A stretch of 45,290 nt of DNA from an uncultured Pirellulaceae bacterium (GTDB lineage Bacteria > Planctomycetota > Planctomycetia > Pirellulales > Pirellulaceae), in the NCBI GenBank assembly GCA_905480235.1, contig CAJQPP010000036.1:1-45290 (forward strand), in the 5' to 3' direction. The position numbers and the translations under genes were made by a program. Of the stretch, positions 1 through 8,769 are shown in pieces. The number at the start of each line of letters is the position of its first letter. Position 1 is the stretch's first letter. Under the pieces are notes generated by a model. It had not been told where the DNA came from. It ran no database searches and was given only the letters and a program-made list of their open reading frames with translations.

Positions 1-485
1 CCGTCTTTCACGGGAAACAGAATGGCGGGTGAGGTTAGGGTCGGATGACAGACCAGTCAAGGTCGAACGCCACAGCCGCTAGTGACTCTACCCATTCCTC
101 CGGTTTCGCGCGTTTCGGTGAGGTCCAGCAAAATATCGGCGAGTTTCAGAAAGTCACCCTAGATTACCAGTGCCGGCGAACCGACGTCATGAACCACCAA
201 CGCCAAGGGCTCGGACAACAATGCATCGGACCCGACTTATCATCTAGCGGCACAATGCCAGCTAGCGTCAAAAAATCACCTTGGCCAATTAAGCGGACAT
301 GGAACGAATCGCAGCGGCTAAACCGCTAGCAAACAGACAGGAGAAAAACACACCCTCTTACCCGCCAACCTCCTAAACCACCGTGGGGTGGCCGTAAAGA
401 GTCTCCGCGCTGCGCTCTGCGGTAACCGACGGACGGATATCAACCACCCAACCGCCTCGGTAATTGAGTGGGGGGGGTTACTGGG
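1..485. other. Left-edge stretch with no recognised gene
   Basis: No convincing gene is visible. A 94-codon open frame at 45-329 on the plus strand has low-complexity, family-less content and no ribosome-binding site. I see no tRNA, terminator or repeat. A G-run at 470-477 lies just beyond the stop codon of the leftward helicase gene, but it does not form a clean hairpin with a T-run. The stretch may be the 3' untranslated and intergenic region of that gene. Confidence 0.5.
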
Positions 486-2435
486 TTACTCATCCGCGCT
501 TGCGATACAGGCCAAGTATTTCGGATGGTCTGCTTTGCCGGTCATTTCATAGAGAAATCGGCTGGGCATGGTGGCGATTGGTTTCCCCCATTTCATCCGC
601 GATAACGAGAGTGACAAAGTCAGTCGTTCTTCGGCGCGGGTAACTCCGACGTAACACAGCCGACGTTCTTCATCGATCGCCGCATCGTCTTCCAGACTTC
701 GGTGATGGGGCAGAATCCCTTCCTCGAGACCGACCAGATAGACCTCGGGGAATTCCAAGCCTTTGGCACTGTGCAGTGTCATCAAAGCGACGGCATTCCG
801 CCCCAACTGCTTTTCCTTTTCGTCTTTGATCTGAGCCTCGTCCAACATTAGCTGATCAATGAACTCACCAAGGTCAGGTTGCCTGCTATCTTTCTCGTAT
901 TGCCCCACTGCATTGACAATTTGCTCGACATTAGCCCAGCGGGCTTCCCTTTCTAAGGGTTCTGCATAAACCCGCTCGATCTCTTGACGATAGCCGACGC
1001 GTTCAATCAGACTTCTTGCTTGATCGACCAGGGATTCCTTTAACCCTCCGGTTATCAAATTATACAGTCGATCCAACCCGGCATTGGCCGCCTTGGAGAT
1101 GGCAGGTCTAGCAGCGGGTTGGGAGACCACATTCCAAAGTTCGATTTTCTTTTCTGCGGCATGTTGCAACAGTTTCTCAACCACCTTGGACCCCAAACCG
1201 CGGGGTGGGGTATTAATAATGCGGCGCAGGGCAATTTCGTCATCGGGATTTTCTAGCAGTCTCAAGAACGCCAGAATATCCTTGACTTCCTTGCGATCAA
1301 AGAACGAAAAACCGCCAATCAGGACATAAGGTATTTTTGCTTTCCGTAACTCGGTTTCAAATGGACGGGGTTGCTCATTGGTACGGAACAAGATTGCAAA
1401 ATCGCCCGGCTCCACGCCTGGCTGTTTCAGCCGATTTCGAATTTGTAAAACGACGTCCTGAGCTTCCTTGGTTTCATTGTTGTGCTGCATGATGGCCGGA
1501 GCGATGCCGCTGGGTCGCCCACTGATCAGTGATTTGTCATGCCTTTGCAAATTAAATGAGATTAACCGGTTAGCAAATTCGATAATCGGCCCTGTGGAAC
1601 GGTAATTGAGCTCCAGGTTAACGAGTTTTGCTTTGGGCCAATCTTTACCAAAACTGAGGATGTGCTCCACTTCGGCACCACGGAAACCGTAAATCGATTG
1701 ATCATCGTCCCCCACAACACAAAGGTTTTGGTGATGGTTCGCCATGGCTTTAATGATGCGATACTGGCTAGCGTTGGTATCCTGATACTCATCCACCAAG
1801 ATATGATCGAAACGCCCAGCTTCCTCTCGACGAATTTCATCGAAGGATTCGAAAAGATCTTCGGTTAACAAAAGTAAGTCATCAAAATCGACGGCCCCCT
1901 GCAGTTTGAGTTTTTGTTGGTACCTACGATAGCCGGCGGCGGCCAGCATCTGTCGATCATCCTCCGCACGGGACTGGGCCTGGGAGGCACGAATGGAGCG
2001 GGACTTCCAGCTACTAATCTGCCAGATCAACTGCGAAGGCTTGAGGCTGGTTTCTGGGGCATTGATTTCCTTTAACACGCGTCGGGCGAGACTCTCCTGG
2101 TCACCGCGATTGCAGATGATAAATTTCGCCGGGTACCCCAGATGTTGAATGTGCCGCCGCAGAATCCGCACGCAAAGAGAATGAAACGTCGATATCTGAG
2201 GGCGTTGCGTCGCCTTTTTACCCAACATGGGTCGCAACCTCTGTTGCATTTCGTTGGCGGCCTTATTGGTAAAAGTTACCGCCAAGATACGATCCGGAGC
2301 GATCCCGCTGCGAATCAGTTTGCTGATCCGTACGGTGACCACCCGTGTCTTACCGGTACCTGCCCCTGCGAGGACCAACAAAGGGCCGCTCAGCGTGTTC
2401 GCAGCTTCTTTTTGTGCAGGGTTCAAACTGGCCAA
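486..2435 (-). CDS. UvrD/PcrA/Rep-type superfamily 1 DNA helicase
   Basis: ATP-dependent 3'-5' DNA helicase of the UvrD/PcrA/Rep family, acting in the cytoplasm in repair and replication-fork maintenance. All helicase motifs are in order: Walker A AGAGTGKT (residues 23-30), motif Ia TFTNKAANEM (about 54-63), Walker B DEYQDT (215-220), motif III VGDDDQSIYGFRGA (241-254), LNYRST (276-281), TLHSAKGLEFPEVYLVGLEEG near 560, and the arginine motif YVGVTRAEERL near 600. At 649 residues it is nearer Rep than PcrA (about 720) and lacks the long C-terminal tail of PcrA/UvrD. The start is TTG at 2435, supported by GGAG six bases upstream and by the family-typical LNPAQKEA opening. It is divergent from the TPR gene. 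Which of UvrD, PcrA or Rep it corresponds to cannot be settled here. Confidence 0.93.
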   Translation of the reverse strand: MASLNPAQKEAANTLSGPLLVLAGAGTGKTRVVTVRISKLIRSGIAPDRILAVTFTNKAANEMQQRLRPMLGKKATQRPQISTFHSLCVRILRRHIQHLGYPAKFIICNRGDQESLARRVLKEINAPETSLKPSQLIWQISSWKSRSIRASQAQSRAEDDRQMLAAAGYRRYQQKLKLQGAVDFDDLLLLTEDLFESFDEIRREEAGRFDHILVDEYQDTNASQYRIIKAMANHHQNLCVVGDDDQSIYGFRGAEVEHILSFGKDWPKAKLVNLELNYRSTGPIIEFANRLISFNLQRHDKSLISGRPSGIAPAIMQHNNETKEAQDVVLQIRNRLKQPGVEPGDFAILFRTNEQPRPFETELRKAKIPYVLIGGFSFFDRKEVKDILAFLRLLENPDDEIALRRIINTPPRGLGSKVVEKLLQHAAEKKIELWNVVSQPAARPAISKAANAGLDRLYNLITGGLKESLVDQARSLIERVGYRQEIERVYAEPLEREARWANVEQIVNAVGQYEKDSRQPDLGEFIDQLMLDEAQIKDEKEKQLGRNAVALMTLHSAKGLEFPEVYLVGLEEGILPHHRSLEDDAAIDEERRLCYVGVTRAEERLTLSLSLSRMKWGKPIATMPSRFLYEMTGKADHPKYLACIASADE

Positions 2436-2527
2436 GACTCACTCCGTTGGGTCAATTTCGGGGGGCGGATCATCATACACACGGATGGGGATGGTCTCTA
2501 GTCGCTCTATAAACTCACAAAAATCCC

Positions 2528-2563
2528 GGCAATCAGCACCTTCTGACAGGCAATCTGATTGCC
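2528..2563. promoter_or_regulatory. Palindrome with extra half-site between divergent genes
   Basis: GGCAATC-T-GATTGCC (2549-2563) is a perfect 7+1+7 palindrome. A further direct copy of the half-site GGCAATC lies at 2528-2534, starting 21 bases earlier, about two helical turns. It sits between the divergent helicase and TPR genes and upstream of the promoter-like pair at 2585-2614. This is the layout of an operator, but the cognate regulator is unknown. A short RNA hairpin is the alternative. Confidence 0.3.
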
Positions 2564-2584
2564 AAGTTTGCTTTTCGGGTCGCC

Positions 2585-2614
2585 TTGACCCTTTTTTATC
2601 GGCCCCGGTATACT
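2585..2614 (+). promoter_or_regulatory. Sigma-70-like promoter for the TPR gene
   Basis: TTGACC (2585-2590) and TATACT (2609-2614) are separated by 18 bases, a close match to the -35/-10 consensus. It would start transcription near 2621, giving a leader of roughly 70 bases before the ATG at 2694. The call rests on sequence match alone. Confidence 0.45.
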
Positions 2615-2693
2615 TGGGGAGTCCTGCGTTACATTGCAGCTAACCGACATTTGACGTCACAACGTGCATTCCTTGCGCGAAAAAAAGACCAAC

Positions 2694-3596
2694 ATGAATA
2701 AAAAGAAACGTGAACTCGAGCAAAACGAATTAGCAGATGCTCTGGGTTCGAAAATCGAAGAATGGACTCCCTACCTCCCCAAAGTCGCATTATTTACGGG
2801 TTTAGCTATCCTGTTGATCATTGCCGGTGCCTTCTGGATCAACACCCGCGAAAGAGCGAACGCTGACCAGTGGCGGGAATACTTCGTCTCATCCCGGTTT
2901 ACAGATTCCCGAGGCATGAAAACAGTCGCCGAATTTTTCCCCAACACCACGGTGGGTACCTTAGCGCTGATTAGCGCAGCGGACGCGGATTATGCGAATG
3001 GCTCGCGGAACATTATCTCCAACCGAGAAAATTACAACAGCCAAGTAAAGTTGGCGATTGATAATTACGAACTCGCGTTAGGAAATTCCAACGCGGACAA
3101 ATTCGAACGAGCCCGCGCGACGTACGCCCTCGGTTATTCCTTGGAGGCGATCGGACGATTCGACGAGGCTCGAAAAATGTACAAAGAAGTTATTGAACAA
3201 CTGCCCGAAACTCCCGAGAGCGAGTTGTCCGGAAAAGCGCTGAAGCGTGTCGATAACCCGCAAATCACATCCATTTATGCTGCGTTTACCGCTTGGGCTC
3301 CATCCGACGAATCGGCACCGGGAGAATCTGGAGCGTTGCTGCCGGTACGACCCGACATCACGCTGCCTAGCGAAGCCGATGAAACGGCAGGCGACGCCGA
3401 AGCCACTCCGGCAACCGACGCTGAAACCACTCCGGCAACGGACGCTGAAACCGCTCCGGCAACCGACGCTGAAACCGCTCCGCCTAGCGAAAGCGGTTCG
3501 GAAGCGGGGGAAGAAGGTGGTTCCGAGCAACCTGTTCCCGCTGCGGAAACGAAAACGGACGACAAAGGCGAGCAGAAGGAATCGGACGGCGATTAG
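2694..3596 (+). CDS. YfgM-like single-span membrane TPR protein with acidic Ala/Pro/Thr tail
   Basis: The 300-residue protein has a charged N-terminus, one transmembrane helix (about residues 32-52, VALFTGLAILLIIAGAFW), then helical TPR-like sequence to about residue 205 (for example YALGYSLEAIGRFDEARKMYKEV). It ends in a long acidic, Pro/Ala/Thr-rich tail containing an eight-residue tandem repeat, ETAPATDA. The helix-then-TPR order resembles YfgM/tetratricopeptide_2 proteins, which assist envelope protein biogenesis. That role is an inference. The ATG at 2694 is chosen because a GTG ten codons earlier lacks a ribosome-binding site and the family begins with a short charged stretch. The next gene (YraN family) starts 41 bases downstream, so the two may be co-transcribed. 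Confidence 0.6.
   Translation: MNKKKRELEQNELADALGSKIEEWTPYLPKVALFTGLAILLIIAGAFWINTRERANADQWREYFVSSRFTDSRGMKTVAEFFPNTTVGTLALISAADADYANGSRNIISNRENYNSQVKLAIDNYELALGNSNADKFERARATYALGYSLEAIGRFDEARKMYKEVIEQLPETPESELSGKALKRVDNPQITSIYAAFTAWAPSDESAPGESGALLPVRPDITLPSEADETAGDAEATPATDAETTPATDAETAPATDAETAPPSESGSEAGEEGGSEQPVPAAETKTDDKGEQKESDGD
3399..3482 (+). repeat. 24-bp in-frame tandem repeat, 3.5 copies
   Basis: Units start at 3399, 3423 and 3447, each 24 bases, followed by a half unit at 3471-3482. Copies differ at one to three positions. Each encodes an eight-residue unit of the type ETAPATDA in the disordered tail of the TPR protein. The copy number is multiple-of-three safe and could vary between strains. 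Confidence 0.85.
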
Positions 3597-3637
3597 ATCC
3601 GTGCCAGATTAGCTTCCTCTCCTTGGCTGGAGGAACG

Positions 3638-4093
3638 ATGTCTTTTTTGGAAAAAGTGCGAAAATTTTATCTCGCTGGGTTACCAAAATCGACATCCCAG
3701 TCGCTTTCTCTGGGACAACGCGGAGAAGCCAAGGCTGCCAAGTTTTTGACAAAACAACGCATGCGTGTCGTCAGTCGTGGATATCGCAATCATATCGGCG
3801 AGATCGACCTGATTGCGGTCGACCGAACGACGAAACCGCGGTCGATCGTGTTTATCGAAGTGAAAACACGAACTTCCGATCTCAAGGGACTACCCGTAGA
3901 AGCTGTTGATGGGCCCAAGCAGGATCGTATCACCAACACCGCCCTGGTTTACCTGAAACAGCACCATTTACTGGAATGCCGATTTCGTTTTGACATCGTG
4001 GGGATCCTCTGGCCTGCGTCCGAGTCGTCCCCGATCATCCACCACTTTCGCGATGCATTTCAGCCGACTGGGCAAGGGCAGATGTTTCGGTAA
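3638..4093 (+). CDS. YraN/UPF0102 family endonuclease-fold protein
   Basis: A 151-residue member of the UPF0102/YraN family, which has a Holliday-junction-resolvase-like nuclease fold. Its cellular role is not firmly established. The signature is clear: GQRGEAKAAKFL near residue 25, GYRNHIGEIDLIAVD (about 48-62) with the conserved Glu-Ile-Asp, and VFIEVKTR (about 71-78) carrying the Glu-x-Lys of the nuclease core. The length is slightly above the usual 110-130, owing to a longer N-terminus and a C-terminal extension. The start is ATG at 3638 with GGAGGA at 3629-3634; an upstream in-frame TTG is less likely. Confidence 0.88.
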   Translation: MSFLEKVRKFYLAGLPKSTSQSLSLGQRGEAKAAKFLTKQRMRVVSRGYRNHIGEIDLIAVDRTTKPRSIVFIEVKTRTSDLKGLPVEAVDGPKQDRITNTALVYLKQHHLLECRFRFDIVGILWPASESSPIIHHFRDAFQPTGQGQMFR

Positions 4094-4209
4094 GATCTGG
4101 CACTTCGCAACGATCAGGTCCGAGGCTGCCTGCCTTGGAGTTACCGAACTTTTTCATCACTCCGTCTGCCAATCGCACCACCATTCTTTGATTAAAAGGG
4201 AAAACGGGA

Positions 4210-5121
4210 ATGGGAATCGGTGAATTTGCCGCTGCAGCTGCGGCATTCTGTTGGGCTTGCTCCAGCGTTATTTACGGTCGCACACGGCTCAATGCTTGGA
4301 CCATCAACTTTGCCAAGAACCTGTTCGGTTTAGGCTTTGTGGCATTGCATCTGGTTGCCATCTGGCTGCTGGGAGAGCATGGTCTTCTATCTTTTGGTGC
4401 GACCGCCTGGATGTATCTAGCGATCAGCGGGATCGTCGGCATCGCAATTGGCGACACTTTCTATTTTCGCAGTCTGCAGATTCTGGGGCCTCGCCGGTCC
4501 TTGGTGGTTTCTACCTCTGCTCCGATTTTTGGAGCCATCATCGGCTGGTGGCTGCTGGATGAATTTGTGCCCTGGTGGTCGCTTGTCGGAATCTTGATCA
4601 CGATTACCGGGATCGCCGTGGTGGTCTTGGACAAGCAGGCGCGGAAGGAATCGCCTGGTCACTTTCCGGGTTCGGAGTGGATTGGCGTCGGCTGCGGTTT
4701 GGTGGCTTCCTTTTGCCAAGCCGCCGGGGGAGCCATTTCAAAAATGGCGATGGATGAGTGCTCGGCGTTGGAAGCGACGTTCGTGAGGCTTTTGGCGGCG
4801 GTTGTTATTGGATTAATATTCCTGCCTTTTTTGCAGCGGCTCAAATTAAAATTAAGCCTCATTTTCGACAAATCCAATCTGCAACTCCTGCTCCCGGCAG
4901 CCGCGCTAGGAACTTGGCTAGGGATTTGGTGCAGTCAAATCGGCTTTTACTATACCAGTGTGGCAATCGCCACGATGCTCATGTCAACGAGCCCTTTATT
5001 CGCGATCCCTTTAGTACGTTTCTTTGACGGGCACCGCATTTCATCACGAGCGATATGGGGCACCTTGATCGCCTTATTCGGTATCGCCATGGCACTGCAT
5101 TTTTCGGTTTCGCAATCGTAA
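4210..5121 (+). CDS. EamA/DMT-family membrane transporter
   Basis: A 303-residue, ten-helix integral membrane protein of the drug/metabolite transporter superfamily with two EamA halves. The first runs from the N-terminus to about residue 142 and ends in the typical GILITITGIAVVVLD. The second runs from about 157 to the end (IGVGCGLVASFCQAAGGAISK ... GTLIALFGIAMAL). Family members export amino acids, metabolites or drugs. The substrate cannot be read from the sequence and the neighbours give no hint. A purine-rich stretch with AAAGGG and CGGG precedes the ATG. It is convergent with the QueC-like gene. Confidence 0.85.
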   Translation: MGIGEFAAAAAAFCWACSSVIYGRTRLNAWTINFAKNLFGLGFVALHLVAIWLLGEHGLLSFGATAWMYLAISGIVGIAIGDTFYFRSLQILGPRRSLVVSTSAPIFGAIIGWWLLDEFVPWWSLVGILITITGIAVVVLDKQARKESPGHFPGSEWIGVGCGLVASFCQAAGGAISKMAMDECSALEATFVRLLAAVVIGLIFLPFLQRLKLKLSLIFDKSNLQLLLPAAALGTWLGIWCSQIGFYYTSVAIATMLMSTSPLFAIPLVRFFDGHRISSRAIWGTLIALFGIAMALHFSVSQS

Positions 5122-5200
5122 AGGTTGCGTTACCGGTTTTCTTTGCGTCGCAATCAACGAAAGAGAAATTGACGCCATTTTACCGACCAACGTCAATGAC

Positions 5201-5992
5201 CTAAGCGTTATTTTGAGGGCCCGGCATCGCTTTGGCTCGCTGCAGCGTTTCTTCCCAACCATCGACGTACTCGATCGGATCAATCCGTCCAATCGCATCG
5301 AAAGCCAGCACGCGCTCCACATCCGATCCGGTCAAGCCATGCGCACGACCTGAACTATCGGGTTGGTAACTCGTCAGGGTGTTGGCAAAGACGGTTTCAA
5401 AATCCAACCCTAAATCAGCAATGGAAATTTCAGCGTCCCGCAAGATATCTGCCTTATCAGATTCCAAGTAAGGCAAGTACAACTCGACACGATCTGCATC
5501 CCAGTTCCCAGCCTCGAAAGCGGCCCACAAGGCTTTGTAAAAACTTGGTCGACAGTCTGGATAAATTGCGTGATCCCCTGAATGCACGCCCAGACAGAGC
5601 CGCACAGGGCCCGGAAATTGCTGCGCAATGGACCATGCCAAGCCATACGCAATCGAGGCAAAAATGGCATTTCGATTGGGAACCACCGTTTCCTTCATAT
5701 TCTCCTGCTCGTAATGTCCTTTGGGTACCTCCCAATCCGCATCTAACAGAGCCGAGTGAAACAACTCGCCAAGGGTGCTCATATCAAAACAATGGTGGTT
5801 GATTGGCAAATCGTTGCTGCTCAAATAGTCGAGGTTTCTTTGCAAAAACTCCAACTCCATGGCATGCTTCTGACCGTAATCGAAGCTAATGCCATAAACT
5901 TCATCACCGCCTGCCAGTAAACGCAAAAGCAAGCTGGTGGAGTCGAGTCCGCCGCTGAGGCAGATTACCGATGCACGATTTTTTGAATTCAT
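5201..5992 (-). CDS. queC: QueC-like PP-loop enzyme lacking the zinc-binding cysteines
   Basis: A homologue of 7-cyano-7-deazaguanine (preQ0) synthase, which converts carboxy-deazaguanine to preQ0 using ATP and ammonia. The PP-loop SGGLDS (residues 13-18), FDYGQKHAMELEFL (37-50), VPNRNAIF (104-111) and YPDCRP (144-149) are all present, so the nucleotide-binding and substrate regions look intact. What is odd is the C-terminus. Where QueC normally has TSCY followed by CGxCDSC, this protein has TSYQ and AHGLTGSD (217-224), then ERVLAF. The last cysteine in the whole protein is residue 147, so the four-Cys zinc site is gone, while flanking residues still align. It could be a divergent preQ0 synthase or a paralogue with another acceptor. 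No queD, queE or queF lies in the window. It is divergent from a WYL regulator. Confidence 0.8.
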   Translation of the reverse strand: MNSKNRASVICLSGGLDSTSLLLRLLAGGDEVYGISFDYGQKHAMELEFLQRNLDYLSSNDLPINHHCFDMSTLGELFHSALLDADWEVPKGHYEQENMKETVVPNRNAIFASIAYGLAWSIAQQFPGPVRLCLGVHSGDHAIYPDCRPSFYKALWAAFEAGNWDADRVELYLPYLESDKADILRDAEISIADLGLDFETVFANTLTSYQPDSSGRAHGLTGSDVERVLAFDAIGRIDPIEYVDGWEETLQRAKAMPGPQNNA

Positions 5993-6136
5993 ATTTTTTA
6001 GCTAGTATCCAAAGAAGTTCGTTCCCTTGGCGATCTAGGTTCCTAAAGCGCATAATCAACGGGACGCCACCCAGAATATCTATTCGCAGTGGAAAGTCCA
6101 ACGCAGTCAATTGAACTGACAGGTATTAGAGAGATC

Positions 6137-7144
6137 ATGGCTCGTAACGAACAACTGATTCGCCAACACAAAATACTACAAATCCTGGAACGGGTACGGT
6201 TTGGCAAAACGCTCGACGAAATCAAGCAGGATGTCATCGATGAATTGGGACTGACATCCATCCATGTCCGTACTTTACGACGCGATCTAGAGGCATTGCA
6301 AGCGGCCGGCATTGATGTCCAGGCGCATGAGACACAACGGGGTAAAGTATGGAAACTCGGGCCTCTGGCAAAATCGACGACCAAAATCAGTGTTTCCTCA
6401 ACCGAATTAATTGCTTTGGCACTCGGGCGAAGGCTTATGTACCCACTGGCCGGTAGCCCTTTCTGGCGTGGGATTGAGTCGTTTTGGAATAAAGTACAGG
6501 AAGAAATTCCAGCCAGTGTCCTGGAACATTACGAGAAATATTGGCGCACGCTTCGCGTCGTAGGCGTTCCGGTCAAATCGTACGAAAAACACCACGGCAT
6601 GCTCAACACGATCCACCGAGCGATCATTGAGCACCGCGTACTCGAAATTAATTACGAAGTACCTGGAGGCACTCCCAAGACGCGTCAGGTGGAGCCCTAC
6701 GCCGTTGTCCTGTGGCATTCATCGCTTTACGTCATCGCAATTAATCACGGCGATGCCGACTCCGGTATTCGCACTTGGAAATTGGACCGGATCAAAAAGA
6801 CCCAGGCTTTAGATCAGTGGTTTACCGAGAACCCCGAAATCGATATCGATCAGTTCATCTCCGACAGCCTCGGAATTTTTGTCGGAGGCAAGGCGCGAAA
6901 CTTCAAAATCCGCTTATCCCCGAAAGCCGCTGGCTGGGTGACCGAAGAACCTTGGCATCCTGACCAGAAATTAAAGCAACTCCGTGATGGCAATTACGAG
7001 TTGACGGTGCGGGCAGGCCATGATGTAGAAATCATCTCGCGTGTGCTACAGCTCGGCAGTGAAGCCGAACTGTTAGCTCCCGCCAGCGCCCGCCAAGCTG
7101 TTGCTAAAATCGTGAAAGACTTGGCCAAGTCCTACAGCGATTGA
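6137..7144 (+). CDS. WYL-domain transcriptional regulator (YafY-like)
   Basis: A 335-residue DNA-binding regulator with three parts. The N-terminal winged helix-turn-helix spans about residues 1-75 (LDEIKQDVIDELGL ... TLRRDLEALQAAGI). The WYL domain spans about 150-225, with INYEVPGGTPKTRQVEPYAVV and SLYVIAI in place of the strict Trp-Tyr-Leu. A C-terminal WCX-type extension follows (about 255-335). WYL proteins often sense nucleic acid or nucleotide ligands and control defence, DNA-damage or metabolic genes. The ATG at 6137 is preferred over an in-frame GTG at 6089 because the helix-turn-helix begins right after it and GAGAG precedes it. The gene is divergent from the QueC-like gene, with 144 bases between the two start codons, so it may regulate that gene and itself. 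That link is inferred from position only. Confidence 0.85.
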   Translation: MARNEQLIRQHKILQILERVRFGKTLDEIKQDVIDELGLTSIHVRTLRRDLEALQAAGIDVQAHETQRGKVWKLGPLAKSTTKISVSSTELIALALGRRLMYPLAGSPFWRGIESFWNKVQEEIPASVLEHYEKYWRTLRVVGVPVKSYEKHHGMLNTIHRAIIEHRVLEINYEVPGGTPKTRQVEPYAVVLWHSSLYVIAINHGDADSGIRTWKLDRIKKTQALDQWFTENPEIDIDQFISDSLGIFVGGKARNFKIRLSPKAAGWVTEEPWHPDQKLKQLRDGNYELTVRAGHDVEIISRVLQLGSEAELLAPASARQAVAKIVKDLAKSYSD

Positions 7145-7182
7145 TCTGTCGCCGGAAAAACCGAGCTAAGTCGAGGTTTAGC

Positions 7183-8496
7183 TTAGCGATTGTCTAACGC
7201 CACGAAATCTCGCTCGTTCTCACCCGTGTAAATTTGACGAGGGCGACAAATTCGGGAAGTTGAGGATTCCTGCATCTCTTTCCAATGGGCAATCCAACCC
7301 GGCAGCCGTCCCATGGAAAACAGAACCGTAAACATGGGTACCGGAATACCCATCGCTCGGTAGATGACGCCCGAATAGAAATCTACGTTCGGGTAGAGTT
7401 TTCTCTCAATGAAGTACTCATCGTTGAGTGTGACTTTTTCCAATTCCTGAGCTACCTCAAAGAGTGGGTCTTTAATGGCCATCTTTTCGAGCAATTTGTC
7501 ACAGGCACCTTTGATGATCGTGGCTCGTGGATCGAAGTTTTTGTAGACACGATGCCCAAAGCCCATCAGCCGATATTTATCGTTTTTATCCTTCGCTCGG
7601 TCAACGAATTTTTGCAAGTCGCCACCGCGGCGAATTTCTTCCAACATGTTCACGACGGCTTCGTTAGCCCCCCCATGAAGCGGGCCCCACAAAGCACAAA
7701 TCCCAGCCGCAATGGAGGCAAACAAGTTGGCTTGAGAGGAACCGACCATTCGCACAGTCGACGTGCTGCAGTTTTGCTCATGGTCAGCGTGCACAATCAA
7801 AAGCATATTCAGTGCTTTTACAAAATCTGGGTCAATTTCATAGGGTTCGCAGGGAACCGCGAACATCATCTGCAAAAAGTTCTCGCAGTAGCTAAGATCG
7901 TTTTGAGGATAGATGAACGGTTGGCCGATGGATTTTTTGAAGCTGTAGGCTGCGATGGTGGGTAACTTGGCCAGCAATCGGTAGATCGAGATCCCAACCT
8001 GCTCGGGATCTCGCGGATCAAGTGAATCTTGATAAAAGGTGCTCATGGCACTGACGACACTGGATAGCGTTGCCATCGGGTGAGCGTCTCGAGGAAATCC
8101 GCGATAAAAGTAGCGGATATCTTCGTGCAGTAGCGTATGGGAGCGAATTGACTGGTTAAATTGCTCTAACTCAGATTTGTTCGGCAGTTCGCCGTAAATC
8201 AAAAGATAGCAAACCTCGACAAAGTCGCAGTGCGTCGCGAGATCTTCAATGGGGTAACCGCGATACCGCAGAATCCCTTGCTCACCGTTCAAAAAGGTGA
8301 TTTCGCTGCGAGTAGACCCAGTGTTGACGTATCCCTCGTCCAGAGTGATGAACCCAGTCTGCTGGCGGAGCTTCCCAAGGTTGATGCCCTTTTCTTGCTC
8401 CGTACCAACGACGACGTCCAATTCGATTTCTGAATCGCCAATATGTAGTTTGGCTTTTTCCGCCATGGTCTCTTTTCCCGTTACAACGCTACTCAC
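7183..8496 (-). CDS. gltA: Type II citrate synthase
   Basis: Condenses acetyl-CoA and oxaloacetate to citrate, the entry step of the TCA cycle, in the cytoplasm. The three catalytic residues are visible: His274 in GPLHGGANEA, His315 in GFGHRVYKNFDPRA and Asp372 in PNVDFYSG. The length (437) and the N-terminal beta-rich region (ETMAEKAKLHIGDSEIELDV) are those of the type II, GltA-like enzymes. The GTG at 8496 is chosen because AGGAG lies five bases upstream; an ATG ten codons in (8466) is the alternative. It is convergent with the WYL gene, whose stop is 39 bases away across a weak hairpin (AGCTAA/TTAGCT, 7164-7183). Confidence 0.97.
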   Translation of the reverse strand: MSSVVTGKETMAEKAKLHIGDSEIELDVVVGTEQEKGINLGKLRQQTGFITLDEGYVNTGSTRSEITFLNGEQGILRYRGYPIEDLATHCDFVEVCYLLIYGELPNKSELEQFNQSIRSHTLLHEDIRYFYRGFPRDAHPMATLSSVVSAMSTFYQDSLDPRDPEQVGISIYRLLAKLPTIAAYSFKKSIGQPFIYPQNDLSYCENFLQMMFAVPCEPYEIDPDFVKALNMLLIVHADHEQNCSTSTVRMVGSSQANLFASIAAGICALWGPLHGGANEAVVNMLEEIRRGGDLQKFVDRAKDKNDKYRLMGFGHRVYKNFDPRATIIKGACDKLLEKMAIKDPLFEVAQELEKVTLNDEYFIERKLYPNVDFYSGVIYRAMGIPVPMFTVLFSMGRLPGWIAHWKEMQESSTSRICRPRQIYTGENERDFVALDNR

Positions 8497-8769
8497 ACGC
8501 TCTCCTTTATACTATCAAAACCGAAAAACCGCTCGCCTGGTTGGCTTAGCGTCGTCGATTTCGTCCCGGTAGTTTACCTGCCCTGACTTGAATAGAAAAG
8601 CCGCGCAGGTGTAGCTTAACCGAGCATTCGCCGGCTTCTTATCCGACCCAAGGTATTTTAAGCCACAAAGCGAGTTTTAACCCCAACAGATACGGTTAGT
8701 GTCAGAACGCCTTGTTTTCGTCATAATGAAGTTTCCAATTTAATTATCTTGACCGAGGGTGTGGCCGTA

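Noticed and set aside
45..329. 94-codon open frame at the left edge
   Set aside because: No ribosome-binding site, family features or coding-like composition; it looks like chance.
3078..3565. Long open frames antisense to the TPR gene
   Set aside because: They arise because the in-frame 24-bp repeat and Ala/Pro/Thr codons keep other frames open; the products are repetitive Val/Ser or Cys/Arg strings.
5086..5130. Possible terminator at the end of the EamA gene (CGCAATC/GGTTGCG)
   Set aside because: The stem needs a G-T pair, includes the stop codon in its loop and lacks a T-run.
5201..5992. Loss of the QueC zinc site as a sequencing or frame error
   Set aside because: The frame continues with aligned flanking residues (TSY, the GRxxG spacing) on both sides of the lost cysteines, which a frameshift would destroy.
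7285..7965. 226-codon frame antisense to citrate synthase
   Set aside because: Fully inside a strongly conserved gene, with no recognisable product.
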